The translations under genes were made by a program, and so were the position numbers. A stretch of DNA of 64,000 bases, taken from a bacterium (GTDB lineage: Bacteria; Chloroflexota; Anaerolineae; Caldilineales; Caldilineaceae). The notes below the pieces were generated by a model. That model ran no database searches. It worked only from the letters and a program-made list of their open reading frames with translations, and had not been told where the DNA came from. The stretch's first letter is position 1; the number at the start of each line of letters is the position of its first letter. The DNA is taken from assembly GCA_016124945.1 (NCBI GenBank), contig WGMT01000036.1:62001-126000 (forward strand), written 5' to 3'. Below are positions 42,822 to 51,524 of this stretch, piece after piece.

Positions 42822-43979
42822 ATGACCGCGCCAACCACCGCATCATCCACCGGCTACTCTCGCGAATACTGGACAACGTGGTCGGCCACGCTGCTCTTCT
42901 TCGCCGGGTTCTACACGATCATCGTGCCGCTGCCGCTCTATCTCACCGGCATCGGGCTGCCCGATTGGCAGGTGGGCGTGATCATGGGTGCGTTTGGGAT
43001 TGCGTCATTGGTGGGGCGTCCGCTGGCGGGTGGGTTGACTGACAGCATTGGGCCACGTCCGGTGATCCTCTTCGGCACAGTGTCCCTGGCGGTGGGGGCG
43101 GTGGGCGTGGGCTTCGTGACATGGCCGCCGTTGCTCTTCACGCTGCGCATCTTGCAGGCGGCGGGCTATGTGGCCTTCACCACGGCGGCGACATCGTTGA
43201 TCTCGGATCTGGCGCCACCGGCGCGGCGGGGGAACGCGTTGGCCATTTTCGGCGCTGCGGCCAACGTGGCAATCACGCTGGTGCCTGCTGCGGTCAGCGC
43301 GATGTTGACACTCCTGACGTTGCGCGGCGCGTTCGTGCTCTGCGCGGTGATGGCCGTCCTCGGCGGGGTGCTGGTGTGGTTTGCCATCCCCGCCAAGGAC
43401 GGTACACGCCGCCCCTTCGTTGTGCGTTCGATCTTCAACGTGCCGCCGGTGCTGCGTGTGCCCATGCTCACGGCGTGGATGTTCGGTGTGGGTTTCGGCG
43501 CGTTCTACCAATTCCTGCCACTGCTGGCCGAGCGGCGCGGGCTGGAACCGGTGGGGCTGGCCTACACCGTCTATGGCCTCTCGATCATTGCTACACGCGT
43601 CCTCGGTGGGCGGCTGCTGGATCGACCGGATCGCAAGCAGGTGCTGCCGCCGTCCGCCGTACTCATGGCCGTCGGACTCGCCGCCTTTGCGTTCGCCGAT
43701 TCGATGTGGTTGCTCCTCCTCGCCGCAGCGTTGACGGCCATCAGCGGTGGCATCTTCCACCCCACGCTCATCGCCATCCACGTAGACAGCATCCCCGAGC
43801 GCGGACGGGCGACGGCAGGTTTCTACCTCGCCTTCGACCTGGGCATCGGCCTGGGGACGTGGCTACTCTCGCCCATCCTCGACGGTTTCGGCCTCACGGC
43901 TTTCTTCCTGGCAGCGGGCGTCATCAGCCTGCTTTCGATTGTCCCCGCGCGGGGGATTGTCAGTGTGGAGAAGGCGTGA
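42822..43979 (+). CDS. MFS transporter
   Basis: A 385-residue protein with about 12 membrane helices. The MFS loop 2-3 motif is present as 'GRPLAGGLTDSIGPRPVIL', and a weaker copy in the second half as 'GGRLLDRPDRKQVLP'. Placement after arsM suggests export of an arsenical, but nothing in the sequence proves that. No arsB or ACR3 gene is seen. After its stop, a single arm of the GAACGCGGACTGAGCGGATC word occurs. Confidence 0.88.
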   Translation: MTAPTTASSTGYSREYWTTWSATLLFFAGFYTIIVPLPLYLTGIGLPDWQVGVIMGAFGIASLVGRPLAGGLTDSIGPRPVILFGTVSLAVGAVGVGFVTWPPLLFTLRILQAAGYVAFTTAATSLISDLAPPARRGNALAIFGAAANVAITLVPAAVSAMLTLLTLRGAFVLCAVMAVLGGVLVWFAIPAKDGTRRPFVVRSIFNVPPVLRVPMLTAWMFGVGFGAFYQFLPLLAERRGLEPVGLAYTVYGLSIIATRVLGGRLLDRPDRKQVLPPSAVLMAVGLAAFAFADSMWLLLLAAALTAISGGIFHPTLIAIHVDSIPERGRATAGFYLAFDLGIGLGTWLLSPILDGFGLTAFFLAAGVISLLSIVPARGIVSVEKA

Positions 43980-44042
43980 GGATGGAACGCGGACTGAGCG
44001 GATCGGGCGGATTTCTACAGACTTGAACTGCTTTGGTAAAGC

Positions 44043-44477
44043 TTACGTTTGCAGGGGATTCACAATCGGCAGTCGGTCGTTGACAACCAATCCGTTGTGC
44101 ATGTCTTCGCTGTAGAGGACAGACGCGTTGACGGCAAGCGCACTCGCTACTATCACGCTATCCCAATATGAAATCTGGTAGGCGATGCGAATCTCTGAAG
44201 CTTGCAGCAAAGTGGCTCGGTCAACTTCGACAATCAGGTGCTTTCTGTAGAAAGAACGCACGAGTTTGCGGATGTCGCGCTCATCCGCCTGAAACTTGCG
44301 TAACAGGTTGACAGAGACTTCGTTCACAACCTGAGTACTCAATGCAATCTGTGATAAACCGCGAATCAATGCTCTGGCTTGCTGGGATTTTTGCTCGTCT
44401 TGACTCTTGCTGAATGCATAAAGCCAGATGTTTGAATCAATGAAGGCAGGCGATAAGACTGCGCTACCGGCGTTCAT
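44043..44477 (-). CDS. PIN-domain ribonuclease (VapC-like toxin)
   Basis: A 144-residue PIN protein with acidic residues in 'AFIDSNIWLYAFSKS', 'TQVVNEVSVNLLRKF', 'YWDSVIVASAL' and 'SEDMHNGL', the four-acid nuclease site. It overlaps the upstream small gene by 14 nt, as in VapBC modules. Confidence 0.85.
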   Translation of the reverse strand: MNAGSAVLSPAFIDSNIWLYAFSKSQDEQKSQQARALIRGLSQIALSTQVVNEVSVNLLRKFQADERDIRKLVRSFYRKHLIVEVDRATLLQASEIRIAYQISYWDSVIVASALAVNASVLYSEDMHNGLVVNDRLPIVNPLQT

Positions 44478-44676
44478 GGGCCTCTTCCCGGGTGAGTGGT
44501 GTGAAGCTGGAAACCGAGTAAGGGTGTTCCATCAAGAACTCGATCATGTCCTCTTGGTCTTCGCCTTCTTGGGTGAGGACAATGACGCGTGCATGGCCCT
44601 TAATTTGCTCGTGAAACTCTTTGGGCAACTCAATGGTGCCATGCTCGATGTATGTCTGAAATTCGATCATACTCAT
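44464..44676 (-). CDS. Putative antitoxin partner of the PIN toxin
   Basis: 70 residues. 'YIEHGTIELPKEFHEQIKG' and 'ARVIVLTQEGED' look like a short AbrB-type or DUF-type antitoxin N-terminus; the C-terminal 'MEHPYSVSSFTPLTREEAHE' would wrap the toxin. ATG 44676 follows GGGAGGTGG at good spacing; an upstream in-frame ATG (44793) is less likely. Confidence 0.75.
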   Translation of the reverse strand: MSMIEFQTYIEHGTIELPKEFHEQIKGHARVIVLTQEGEDQEDMIEFLMEHPYSVSSFTPLTREEAHERR

Positions 44677-44774
44677 CTTCCACCTCCCAACGACAAATAC
44701 GTCCTCGCTGACAAACAGCGCACCTGTAGTATCAAGGACGCCGCGCCTCGTGTCAAGCACAAAGCGCAGAGGAA

Positions 44775-44816
44775 AAGGCAAAAGTGAGGTCATTTCGCCA
44801 ACCCCACTTTTGCCTT
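44775..44816. repeat. 16-bp inverted repeat upstream of the antitoxin gene
   Basis: AAGGCAAAAGTGAGGT (44775-44790) and ACCCCACTTTTGCCTT (44801-44816), one mismatch. It lies between the stop of the FAD-subunit gene and the antitoxin promoter region. Confidence 0.7.
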
Positions 44817-44868
44817 CTATTCTGTCAATCTATATCAGGACGCTACATTCCCGGCCAACGGCCAACTG

Positions 44869-45807
44869 CTAATCGCCAACAGCTCTCTCCAACGCCTCCA
44901 ACACCGTCCCCACCAGGAAATCCACCTTGTACGCCGTCTCCGCCAGTGGACGTGTCCCCTCGGCGGCCAGGGACGCGGCGTGGGTCAGCGCCTGCACAGA
45001 GGACGGCTGCCCCGTCAACGCGGCTTCTACATTCTCCAGGCGCAGTGGAATGTTCGCCACACCGCCCACACCGACACGGGCAAAGGTAATCACCCCGTCC
45101 GCGATGACGAGGCGAACCAGGCATTCGACAATAGGCCATTCCGCTTCGGCGCGGCTGATGGAGCGGAAGTAGGCCGTGCGTTCGCCGTCCACGGGCACGG
45201 GCAGGTAGACGCGGGTGAGCACTTCCTGCGCCGCCAGCGTGTGATCGCGACTGCCGTCAGAACCGTCGCCGTAGAGATTGGCGATGCTGCGGCGCTCGCC
45301 GTCGTTGATCTCTACCTCGGCTTCGTAGGCCAACAGCGCCATCCCTAGCGTGGACGGGTGCGGGTAGACGCACGGTCCCAAATCAAAGACGACGCCATTG
45401 GGGTTCCACCCATCCCGTGCGGGGCAGCCTTCGCCGCCGCTCTTGACGCAAGAATAGGCCGGGTGCCGAAAGTACGGGCAGCGTGTGCGTTGCAACAGCG
45501 CACCGCCCAGCGTGCTCATCCAGCGGATCTGGGGCGTGGCCAGGCCGCCTGCCGCCTGGGCGATGCCGGGATAACGGTCACGCAGGCGCTTGTCCGTAGC
45601 CAGTGTGTCCTGCGTCACCAGCGCACCGAGGAGGGCGGAACCGTCTTCGTTCCACTCGATGGCGTCGTATCCCGAGAGGCGGCTGATGTCCACAATCGGG
45701 CCGAACGAGAGGCTGTGGTTGCGTCGTTCCTGGACGTCGGTGCCGCCGGCTCGGTACTCGCCGTGGGCCGACGTGGCTTCTGTCAATGTGCGTGCAATCG
45801 TCAACAT
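44869..45807 (-). CDS. Xanthine dehydrogenase-family FAD-binding subunit
   Basis: A 312-residue CO-dehydrogenase flavoprotein-like subunit: 'YRAGGTDVQERRN' (FAD loop), 'LGALVTQDTLATDKRL', 'QIRWMSTLGGALLQRTRCPY' and 'PHPSTLGMALLAYEAEVEI'. A Cys set in 'RCPYFRHPAYSCVKSG' and 'GCPARDG' plus 'GPCVYP' resembles the extra 4Fe-4S insertion of 4-hydroxybenzoyl-CoA reductase beta subunits. It passes electrons from the fused Fe-S/Mo subunit upstream. ATG 45807 has AAAGGAAC upstream. Confidence 0.88.
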   Translation of the reverse strand: MLTIARTLTEATSAHGEYRAGGTDVQERRNHSLSFGPIVDISRLSGYDAIEWNEDGSALLGALVTQDTLATDKRLRDRYPGIAQAAGGLATPQIRWMSTLGGALLQRTRCPYFRHPAYSCVKSGGEGCPARDGWNPNGVVFDLGPCVYPHPSTLGMALLAYEAEVEINDGERRSIANLYGDGSDGSRDHTLAAQEVLTRVYLPVPVDGERTAYFRSISRAEAEWPIVECLVRLVIADGVITFARVGVGGVANIPLRLENVEAALTGQPSSVQALTHAASLAAEGTRPLAETAYKVDFLVGTVLEALERAVGD

Positions 45808-45835
45808 GAGTTGGTTCCTTTCAAGTCTGCCGAAG

Positions 45836-45930
45836 ATAGAACGCGGATTGGGCGGATTGGGCAGATCCAGGCGGATCAAAGCGCAGAAAATCTGCCAAAA
45901 TCCGCCCGATCCGCTCAATCCGCGTTCTAT
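45836..45930. repeat. 'GAACGCGGATTGGGCGGATT' inverted repeat
   Basis: ATAGAACGCGGATTGGGCGG on the left and CCGCTCAATCCGCGTTCTAT on the right, with further paired words inside. A single arm of the same word follows the MFS gene at about 43984-44015. Confidence 0.85.
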
Positions 45931-45947
45931 TCTTATTGTGTTCGAAA

Positions 45948-48626
45948 TCACTGCACCCCTGCTACCACATCCTGTGGGCGGATCGGCGTGTTCAGCGGTC
46001 GCCAGCCCGTAGCGTTAAAGACCGCATTCCCCACCGACGCCGCCACCGCTACCGTCGCCAATTCAGCCAGGCCGATGCCGCCGCCGTCAATTTCGTCGTA
46101 GCCGTCCTCGATGAAGTGTACGTCCATAGGCGGTGTGTCACCGATGCCGGGGATCTTGTACTCTTCCAGGTTGGCCGTGAGGTTGTGACCGGTGCGCAGG
46201 TCGATCTGTTTTTCTTCGTAGAGCGCATAGCCCAACCCCTGAATCACGCCGCCGTAGACCTGGCTGCGCGCCAGCGCGGGGACAAAAATCTTGCCCACCG
46301 CCAGGGCAGACCAGACGTGCAGCGGACGAACCTTGCCCAGCCGCGTGTCCACTTCCAGCTCTGTCACGGTGACGCCGTGGCTCAAGCGTGGACCGACGCT
46401 GGGCGCATTCTCGCTGCCCGGCATCTTCATAGGGATGCCCAGCGGCCCCCGCTCCACGCGCCGCGTCTTGGTGACGCTAAACGGTTCAACCTGTGGCAGT
46501 AGATCGCGCCAGGCAAGGAAGCCGCCACGGTGCTCGATGCCGCCCGCCACCACACGCATTTCGCTTAGCCCCAGTTTGGTGCGCGCCGCTTCGGTGAGAT
46601 AGGTGCGCACTTCTTCCGCCGCCGCCCGCCCTGGCGGGTAGATCGACGTCGTCACCTGGCTGCCGCCCGCGGTGGGGCCGATGGGCATGTCGCTGTTGCC
46701 AATCTCGACGATGGCCTCGCTGCGTGCCACGCCGAAGACATCTTCGATCACCTGGCCCAGCACCGTGCGTGTGCCGTTGCCAATGTCCTGTGACGCCGTG
46801 CGGATGGCGATCCCCGCTGGTGTGGCACTGACGCTCACCTTGACGTTGGGGTTGTAGATGAAGAGCCATGATCCCATCGCCAGCCCTACACCGCGGCGGA
46901 AGCGTCCTGTCTGCGCGGCCACCGGCTTGCGCTGTTGCCACACCGGCAACGCCCCCACCCAGTCGTAAAGACGACGGCGCAGATCGTGATCTACGTCCCA
47001 GCGGCGGTGCAGATCGAGTGGATTTATGCCCAGTTTGAAGGCAGCTTCGTCCAGCGCCGACTCGTAGACCCACATGGCAGTCGGCCCATCCGGCCCGCGG
47101 AAGGGCTTGCCAGGCGGCGTGTTGTTCACTACGTTGAAATCGTCTAGATCCTTGGGCAAGTTGGGCGTCATCAGCCCCAACATGCCGCCCAGCATCGAGC
47201 CGACGGCCACACCGGCGTCGTTGTAGTTTTGCACACGCAGCGCCTTAGGCGCGCCGTCTGCCGCGGCCAGCAAAGAGACGTCCACTTCGCCGGCGGGGCG
47301 TAGACCGGTGTAGCTCAGCTCTTCCAGGCGATCCACCGCCACGCGCACCGCCGTGTTCGTCACCCTGGCCAGGCTGATGGCGGCCACAATTTCGTTGTAC
47401 AAGCCCTGCTTGCCGCCAAAACCGCCGCCCACATGATCGGCCAGTACCTGCACCTGCTCATTTTCCAGATCAAAGTGCTCGGCGATCTCGGCGCGCAGCG
47501 CGTGGACAGTCTGCGTCGAGGCGTGGACACGCAACTTCGTCGCCCCTTGCCATTGTGCCACGGCGGCGTGCGGCTCCAGCGGCGTATGCACCTGTGTGGC
47601 GTTGCGGTAAGTTCGTTTCACCAGGCCGGGCTCACCTTTGGCCTGGGCATCGCCAATCAAGCGCCGCGCCTTGCCCGCGCCCAGCAGATTCATCTTCAAA
47701 ATCGTGCGCCGGGTGTTGTGGTCCCACGTCCCCGGCATGGTGAAGCCTTCCGCCGCGGTCGGCACGTCCTTTTTGCCTTCTGGATAGACCGGAGCAGAGT
47801 TGCGCGCTCGCGCCGCCTCTAGCCCGATGGCGGCCGGTCGCACGTTATACCTCACCTGGACGGCTGAGATCGCGGCTTTCGCCACCCGCTGGTTGATCGC
47901 GGCAATGGCGGCAATCGGCTCGCCCACGTAGCGCACCACACGCCGTCCTTCCAATAGATTGGCAAAGCCAACCACACCGTCCATGGCCAGCGCTGCGGAC
48001 GCATCAACTTCCAACACCTCGGCGTGGGCATGGGGCGAGCGCAGGATCACCCCCTCCAACTGCCCGTCGTAGTGGACGTCCACGGTGTAGCGCGCCTGGC
48101 CCGTCACCTTTTCCAGCGCATCGATACGGGCTGCTTCCACGGTGACGACGTCGTCGAATTCCCCGGCGCAGGCACGCGCCATCGCCTCGTAGATCCCCAA
48201 GTACGCCCCACACCGGCACAGATGACCGGCCAATGCCGCCGCAATCGTCTCCCGATCCGGTCGCGTTGTGCCATGTTCGGCGCGCCAACGTTCGTAGAAG
48301 GCAATGCCCTCGTTGACGTAACCCGGCGTGCAGAAGCCACACTGCAAACCGTCGCACACCATCAGCGCCTTCTGGACGGGGTGCAAGTTGTCGGGTCCAT
48401 GCGCCTCTACCGTCAGCACCGACCGCTCGTCCAGGTGATGGGCGGGGAGCAGACAACTGCACATCGGCGTCCCTTCCACGAGGACAGTACATGCCCCGCA
48501 CACCCCACTGCCACAAACAGACTTCGTCCCCGTTAGCCCCAGCCGCTCACGCAGCAGCACCAACGCCGACTCATCGTCCCCCAACTCGTCGAAGTGGTAT
48601 TCCACCCCATTGATGGTCGTCTTCAT
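45948..48626 (-). CDS. Xanthine dehydrogenase-type 2Fe-2S / molybdopterin fusion subunit
   Basis: An 892-residue fusion. The N-terminal 160 residues carry two 2Fe-2S clusters ('SVCGSGVCGACTVL', 'QCGFCTPGYV', 'GHLCRCGAY'). The Mo-binding part follows with 'EPHAAVAQW', 'DHVGGGFGGKQG', 'GPDGPTAMWVYESALDEAA' and 'SQDIGNGTRTVLGQ'. The active-site loop reads 'GGGIGLAELATVAVAA' rather than the usual GxGE, so the catalytic Glu sits two positions later. The substrate is unknown (purine, aldehyde or N-heterocycle). ATG 48626 follows GAAGGGG; a TetR-type operator lies 14 bp upstream. Confidence 0.9.
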   Translation of the reverse strand: MKTTINGVEYHFDELGDDESALVLLRERLGLTGTKSVCGSGVCGACTVLVEGTPMCSCLLPAHHLDERSVLTVEAHGPDNLHPVQKALMVCDGLQCGFCTPGYVNEGIAFYERWRAEHGTTRPDRETIAAALAGHLCRCGAYLGIYEAMARACAGEFDDVVTVEAARIDALEKVTGQARYTVDVHYDGQLEGVILRSPHAHAEVLEVDASAALAMDGVVGFANLLEGRRVVRYVGEPIAAIAAINQRVAKAAISAVQVRYNVRPAAIGLEAARARNSAPVYPEGKKDVPTAAEGFTMPGTWDHNTRRTILKMNLLGAGKARRLIGDAQAKGEPGLVKRTYRNATQVHTPLEPHAAVAQWQGATKLRVHASTQTVHALRAEIAEHFDLENEQVQVLADHVGGGFGGKQGLYNEIVAAISLARVTNTAVRVAVDRLEELSYTGLRPAGEVDVSLLAAADGAPKALRVQNYNDAGVAVGSMLGGMLGLMTPNLPKDLDDFNVVNNTPPGKPFRGPDGPTAMWVYESALDEAAFKLGINPLDLHRRWDVDHDLRRRLYDWVGALPVWQQRKPVAAQTGRFRRGVGLAMGSWLFIYNPNVKVSVSATPAGIAIRTASQDIGNGTRTVLGQVIEDVFGVARSEAIVEIGNSDMPIGPTAGGSQVTTSIYPPGRAAAEEVRTYLTEAARTKLGLSEMRVVAGGIEHRGGFLAWRDLLPQVEPFSVTKTRRVERGPLGIPMKMPGSENAPSVGPRLSHGVTVTELEVDTRLGKVRPLHVWSALAVGKIFVPALARSQVYGGVIQGLGYALYEEKQIDLRTGHNLTANLEEYKIPGIGDTPPMDVHFIEDGYDEIDGGGIGLAELATVAVAASVGNAVFNATGWRPLNTPIRPQDVVAGVQ

Positions 48627-48640
48627 GATTCCCCTTCGTG

Positions 48641-48660
48641 TAGATTGAACGCTCACTCTA
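48641..48660. promoter_or_regulatory. TetR-type operator upstream of the dehydrogenase operon
   Basis: TAGATTGAACGCTCACTCTA is nearly identical (19/20) to 49511-49530 in front of the TetR gene. It fits the dyad AGAnTGAnCGnTCAnTCT except at the second-half C/T position. It lies 14 bp before the dehydrogenase start codon. Confidence 0.8.
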
Positions 48661-48700
48661 TATGCAACACAAAAAAAACTCGGTTAAGAACAGAGATTTA

Positions 48701-48818
48701 GATCCACAGATTACACGGATTTTAAGGATTCAGAGGATTGAACACAGATTTCACAGATGCACACAGATTTTTCCCAAATCCTTCTGGAAATCCTTCAAAT
48801 CCGTGTAATCTGTAGATC
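48701..48818. repeat. Inverted repeat of the 'GATCCACAGATTACACGGATT' word
   Basis: GATCCACAGATTACACGG and TTTTAAGGATT on the left face AATCCTTCAAATCCGTG and TAATCTGTAGATC on the right. The right arm ends in the TGA stop of the TetR gene (48817-48819). Confidence 0.85.
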
Positions 48819-49428
48819 ATTCTTCTGCGCTTTGAACTTCTGCGCTTTGAACTTCTGCGCTTTGAACAATGAGCGATTGACAGGCAATCTGTGCAATCTT
48901 GTCTAACATCGCCGCATCGAAGTGGACGGCTCCGCTGATCTGCAACTTGGCCATGTTGAGCGCCGAGCTGATGATCAGCGTATGGATGACGGGCATGGGC
49001 AGGGCAAGGATGTGGCCGGCGGCGATGTCGGCTTGCACTGCGCCGACGAGCGCCATCATGTGCTCGTTGTCGATGGCATCAAAGTTGTAGTCGGCATACG
49101 CCGAGTTCTTGTACTGCTCGTAGTAGGCCGTCTTGTGCGGGTGGGCGGCGAAAAAATGGAAGGTGCGTAACCACACTTCACAGTAGCGATCTTGCCAGGG
49201 AAGATCGAGCAATTCGGGCGACACGATGGCCGCGGCAAACTCGTCGAAAATTTGATTGAAGAGCGTGTGCAGGATCTCGTCTTTAGAGGCGAAGTAGTGG
49301 TAGATGATGCCGGGGCTGGCTTCGGCCCGTTTGGCGATCAGCGCCATCGTGGTGCCGGTGAGGCCGGTTTCGGCCACCTGCGCCAACGTGGCGTCTAGGA
49401 TCGATTGTCTTCGCTCGGACGAGATCAT
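48817..49428 (-). CDS. TetR-family transcriptional regulator
   Basis: A 203-residue regulator. HTH 'TGTTMALIAKRAEASPGII' with 'YHYFASKDEILHTLFNQIF' is the TetR N-terminal domain. The ligand domain is unassigned. The C-terminus is a threefold 'VQSAE' encoded by a 15-bp tandem repeat. Matching operators at 49511 (own promoter) and 48641 (dehydrogenase) imply autoregulation and control of the adjacent operon. ATG 49428 is preferred; the frame extends to 49506 without support. Confidence 0.9.
   Translation of the reverse strand: MISSERRQSILDATLAQVAETGLTGTTMALIAKRAEASPGIIYHYFASKDEILHTLFNQIFDEFAAAIVSPELLDLPWQDRYCEVWLRTFHFFAAHPHKTAYYEQYKNSAYADYNFDAIDNEHMMALVGAVQADIAAGHILALPMPVIHTLIISSALNMAKLQISGAVHFDAAMLDKIAQIACQSLIVQSAEVQSAEVQSAEE
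48822..48866. repeat. 15-bp in-frame tandem repeat in the TetR C-terminus
   Basis: CTTCTGCGCTTTGAA occurs three times without change (48822, 48837, 48852), adding five residues per unit to the regulator. Confidence 0.92.
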
Positions 49429-49510
49429 GGGTGTGATTTCTAGTGCGTAGTGCGTGTACCGGCGGCGATGTTGATGGCGTGATTGGGAGCTGATAAGTAC
49501 AGTCACCAGC

Positions 49511-49530
49511 TAGATTGAACGCTCATTCTA
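49511..49530. promoter_or_regulatory. TetR-type operator upstream of the regulator gene
   Basis: TAGATTGAACGCTCATTCTA, a dyad of the form AGAnTGAnCGnTCAnTCT, lies 82 bp before the TetR start. See the twin site at 48641-48660. Confidence 0.82.
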
Positions 49531-49590
49531 GTGGGTGAGTATAGCGGATAGGGGTGGGGTTGTCAAGGGGATGGAAATTTTAAAAAAGGG

Positions 49591-49935
49591 TTACTCGTTC
49601 AGTAAGTCTGAAACGTGCTGTCTCAGTGCTGGCAGGTAATTCTTCACGACATCCCACACAAGTCGTTGATCGACTACATCGTATCCGTGGGCAAGAATGT
49701 TCCGGAAGCCAATGATTCGTTGATGATCTGGTATTTGATAGAGTAGTTCTTCGTTTTGCCGTCCAATACGATTCAGTGCTTCGCCGATGATCTCGAACTT
49801 TCGCTCAACGGCCGCTTGCACCATTTCTTGCTTGATGTACTCCGCTTCTGTGAGCGTTGACGTGAATGCTTCGATTGCCTCGGCAGCGACAGCAATGTCA
49901 AATAGGTGTTTCTTGTCGTTCTGCCGAATATACAT
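49591..49935 (-). CDS. HepT-like (DUF86) ribonuclease toxin
   Basis: A 114-residue helical protein with the HEPN motif 'RNILAHGYDVVD' (R-x4-H-x-Y), and 'ERKFEIIGEALNRIG' preceding it. It is the toxin of HepT/MntA modules, which is neutralised by AMPylation of the Tyr. It overlaps the nucleotidyltransferase gene by 38 nt. Confidence 0.92.
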   Translation of the reverse strand: MYIRQNDKKHLFDIAVAAEAIEAFTSTLTEAEYIKQEMVQAAVERKFEIIGEALNRIGRQNEELLYQIPDHQRIIGFRNILAHGYDVVDQRLVWDVVKNYLPALRQHVSDLLNE

Positions 49936-50218
49936 TGACTCGGCTCCGTTCCACGGCTTCAATGAAGTATGGGTTTGACAGGCTTTCCACCGTTACCACG
50001 TCGACAGGGCGTCCAAACAACGATTCGAGTTCTTCTTTCAGCGTGAAGTAGCGATTGAAGAGATCGCCGACATTGGGGTCAAACTCCACTAGGACATCAA
50101 CATCGCTGTCCGGTCTAAATTCACTACTCGTGACCGAGCCGAAGAGATCCAGGCGGTAAACATGTAGTCCTTCACAGATTTCGATAAGTTTGGGTTTGAT
50201 AAGATTAAAAGCGATCAT
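49898..50218 (-). CDS. MntA-like nucleotidyltransferase antitoxin
   Basis: A 106-residue minimal nucleotidyltransferase: 'LFGSVTSSEFRPDSDVDVLV' shows the GSx10DxD site, with a third acid in 'VDVVTVESL'. It should AMPylate the HEPN partner. ATG 50218 was chosen to match the family start. Confidence 0.9.
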   Translation of the reverse strand: MIAFNLIKPKLIEICEGLHVYRLDLFGSVTSSEFRPDSDVDVLVEFDPNVGDLFNRYFTLKEELESLFGRPVDVVTVESLSNPYFIEAVERSRVNVYSAERQETPI

Positions 50219-50515
50219 TGAGCTTTCTCTCAATCCAAAGGGCGTCTCTATGCGTGAGTATAACCTACGAACAGTTCATTGCCAAGCAAAGGTTTCTTGC
50301 TGGATTATCTATGTTTAGGAGTGCGTCTAGCTATGCGTCACCTTCTGTATCGTAACTGCGCTCCCGCCCTTCGTGAATGAAGGAGAGCATCTCATCGACG
50401 CCGAAATCGACGTCCACACCTGCCACATCGAGGAGAGAGGACGTCACTACAACGAATCGCGTATGGTAAACTTCTAGCAGTCAGATCAACCTCCTACCCC
50501 ACAAAGAGGAACCCT
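50219..50515. other. Intergenic gap with a possible microORF
   Basis: No clear gene in 297 bp. On the minus strand a 38-codon frame (GTG 50447 to TAG 50331) reads 'SLLDVAGVDVDFGVDEMLSF' and 'IHEGRERSY'. This looks protein-like, perhaps the end of a lost antitoxin, but it has no ribosome site. Confidence 0.3.
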
Positions 50516-51334
50516 ATGAGCGCATCCCAACCCTTGAAAGTACACATCACCGGCGTCTACGGACTCATCGGCAACCTTGTCTACAGCCACTTACAGGCCC
50601 AGCCCGATCGCTATGACGTCTACGGCAGCGGACGCCGCACCATGAGTTCGGTACGCGCCGACGCCGAAAGCGTTCAGCGCCTGCCCGACGACCACTTCAT
50701 GATCGCCGATCTGGCCGACGCCGACGCCGTGGCGCGCGCCATCGAAGGCATGGACGCCGTCCTCCACATCGGCGCGGTGCCCAACCCCGACGCCTCGTTT
50801 GAGGACGTGCTCAACAGCAACATCCGCGGCACCCACCACGTGCTGGAAGCGTGCCGGCTGGCAGGCGTCAAGCGCATGGTCTACGCCAGTTCCATCATGG
50901 CCACGTGGGGCTACTACACCTACCAGGAACCGTATCGCGCCATCCGCGAAGGACGCTTCGACGACGTCCCTAATCCCGTGCCGATGGTGACACACCGCGA
51001 TCCCGTCCATCCCACCGAGCCGTACTCGGCAAGCAAAGTATGGGCCGAAGCCTACTGCCACACCTACGTCGACCGCTACGACATGTCCATCGTCTGCCTG
51101 CGCATCGGCGGCGTCAACAAAGACAATGTCCCCGGCGGCCCGGCGTCGCAGGCGGTGTGGTGCAGCCACCGCGACGTGGTCAACATCACCGAGCGCGCCC
51201 TCATCGCCACTGAGCAGCCGATCTACGACGTCTGCTACGTCGTCTCCGACAATCGCTACCGCTGGGTGGATATGAGCCACACTGAAGAGATCCTGGGCTA
51301 TTGGCCACAGGATCGAGCTGAGGACAATGCTTGA
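50516..51334 (+). CDS. NAD-dependent epimerase/dehydrogenase (extended SDR)
   Basis: 272 residues. Cofactor loop 'TGVYGLIGNLV', 'DAVLHIGAVPNPDASFEDV', 'VYASSIMATWGYY' (Ser) and 'YSASKVWAEAYC' (Tyr-x3-Lys). The organisation resembles uronate dehydrogenases and related NAD epimerases. With the neighbouring sugar-acid genes, a role in sugar or uronate metabolism is plausible. RBS AGAGGAACC. Confidence 0.87.
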   Translation: MSASQPLKVHITGVYGLIGNLVYSHLQAQPDRYDVYGSGRRTMSSVRADAESVQRLPDDHFMIADLADADAVARAIEGMDAVLHIGAVPNPDASFEDVLNSNIRGTHHVLEACRLAGVKRMVYASSIMATWGYYTYQEPYRAIREGRFDDVPNPVPMVTHRDPVHPTEPYSASKVWAEAYCHTYVDRYDMSIVCLRIGGVNKDNVPGGPASQAVWCSHRDVVNITERALIATEQPIYDVCYVVSDNRYRWVDMSHTEEILGYWPQDRAEDNA

Positions 51335-51366
51335 TGTGATGTCGAAGGAGAAACCAGAGAAAAAGT

Positions 51367-51489
51367 GATCCACGAAGGCACACGAAGGCAGGGAAGAGCA
51401 GACAGAAGGCTTTATCGCTCTGCTGTCCTGGGAATCCTGCAATCCGTGTCCCTCTCCTCTTCGTGGTTCTTCGTGTGCCGTTTGGGATC
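51367..51489. repeat. 'GATCCACGAAGGCACACGAAGG' inverted repeat
   Basis: The left arm begins GATCCACGAAGGCACACG; the right arm reads CTTCGTGGTTCTTCGTG and ends GGGATC. The word is shared with 36599, 40199 and 62260. Confidence 0.85.
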
Positions 51490-51524
51490 ATCAAGATTCT
51501 GAAGTATCCTAAGGAGAATCAATC

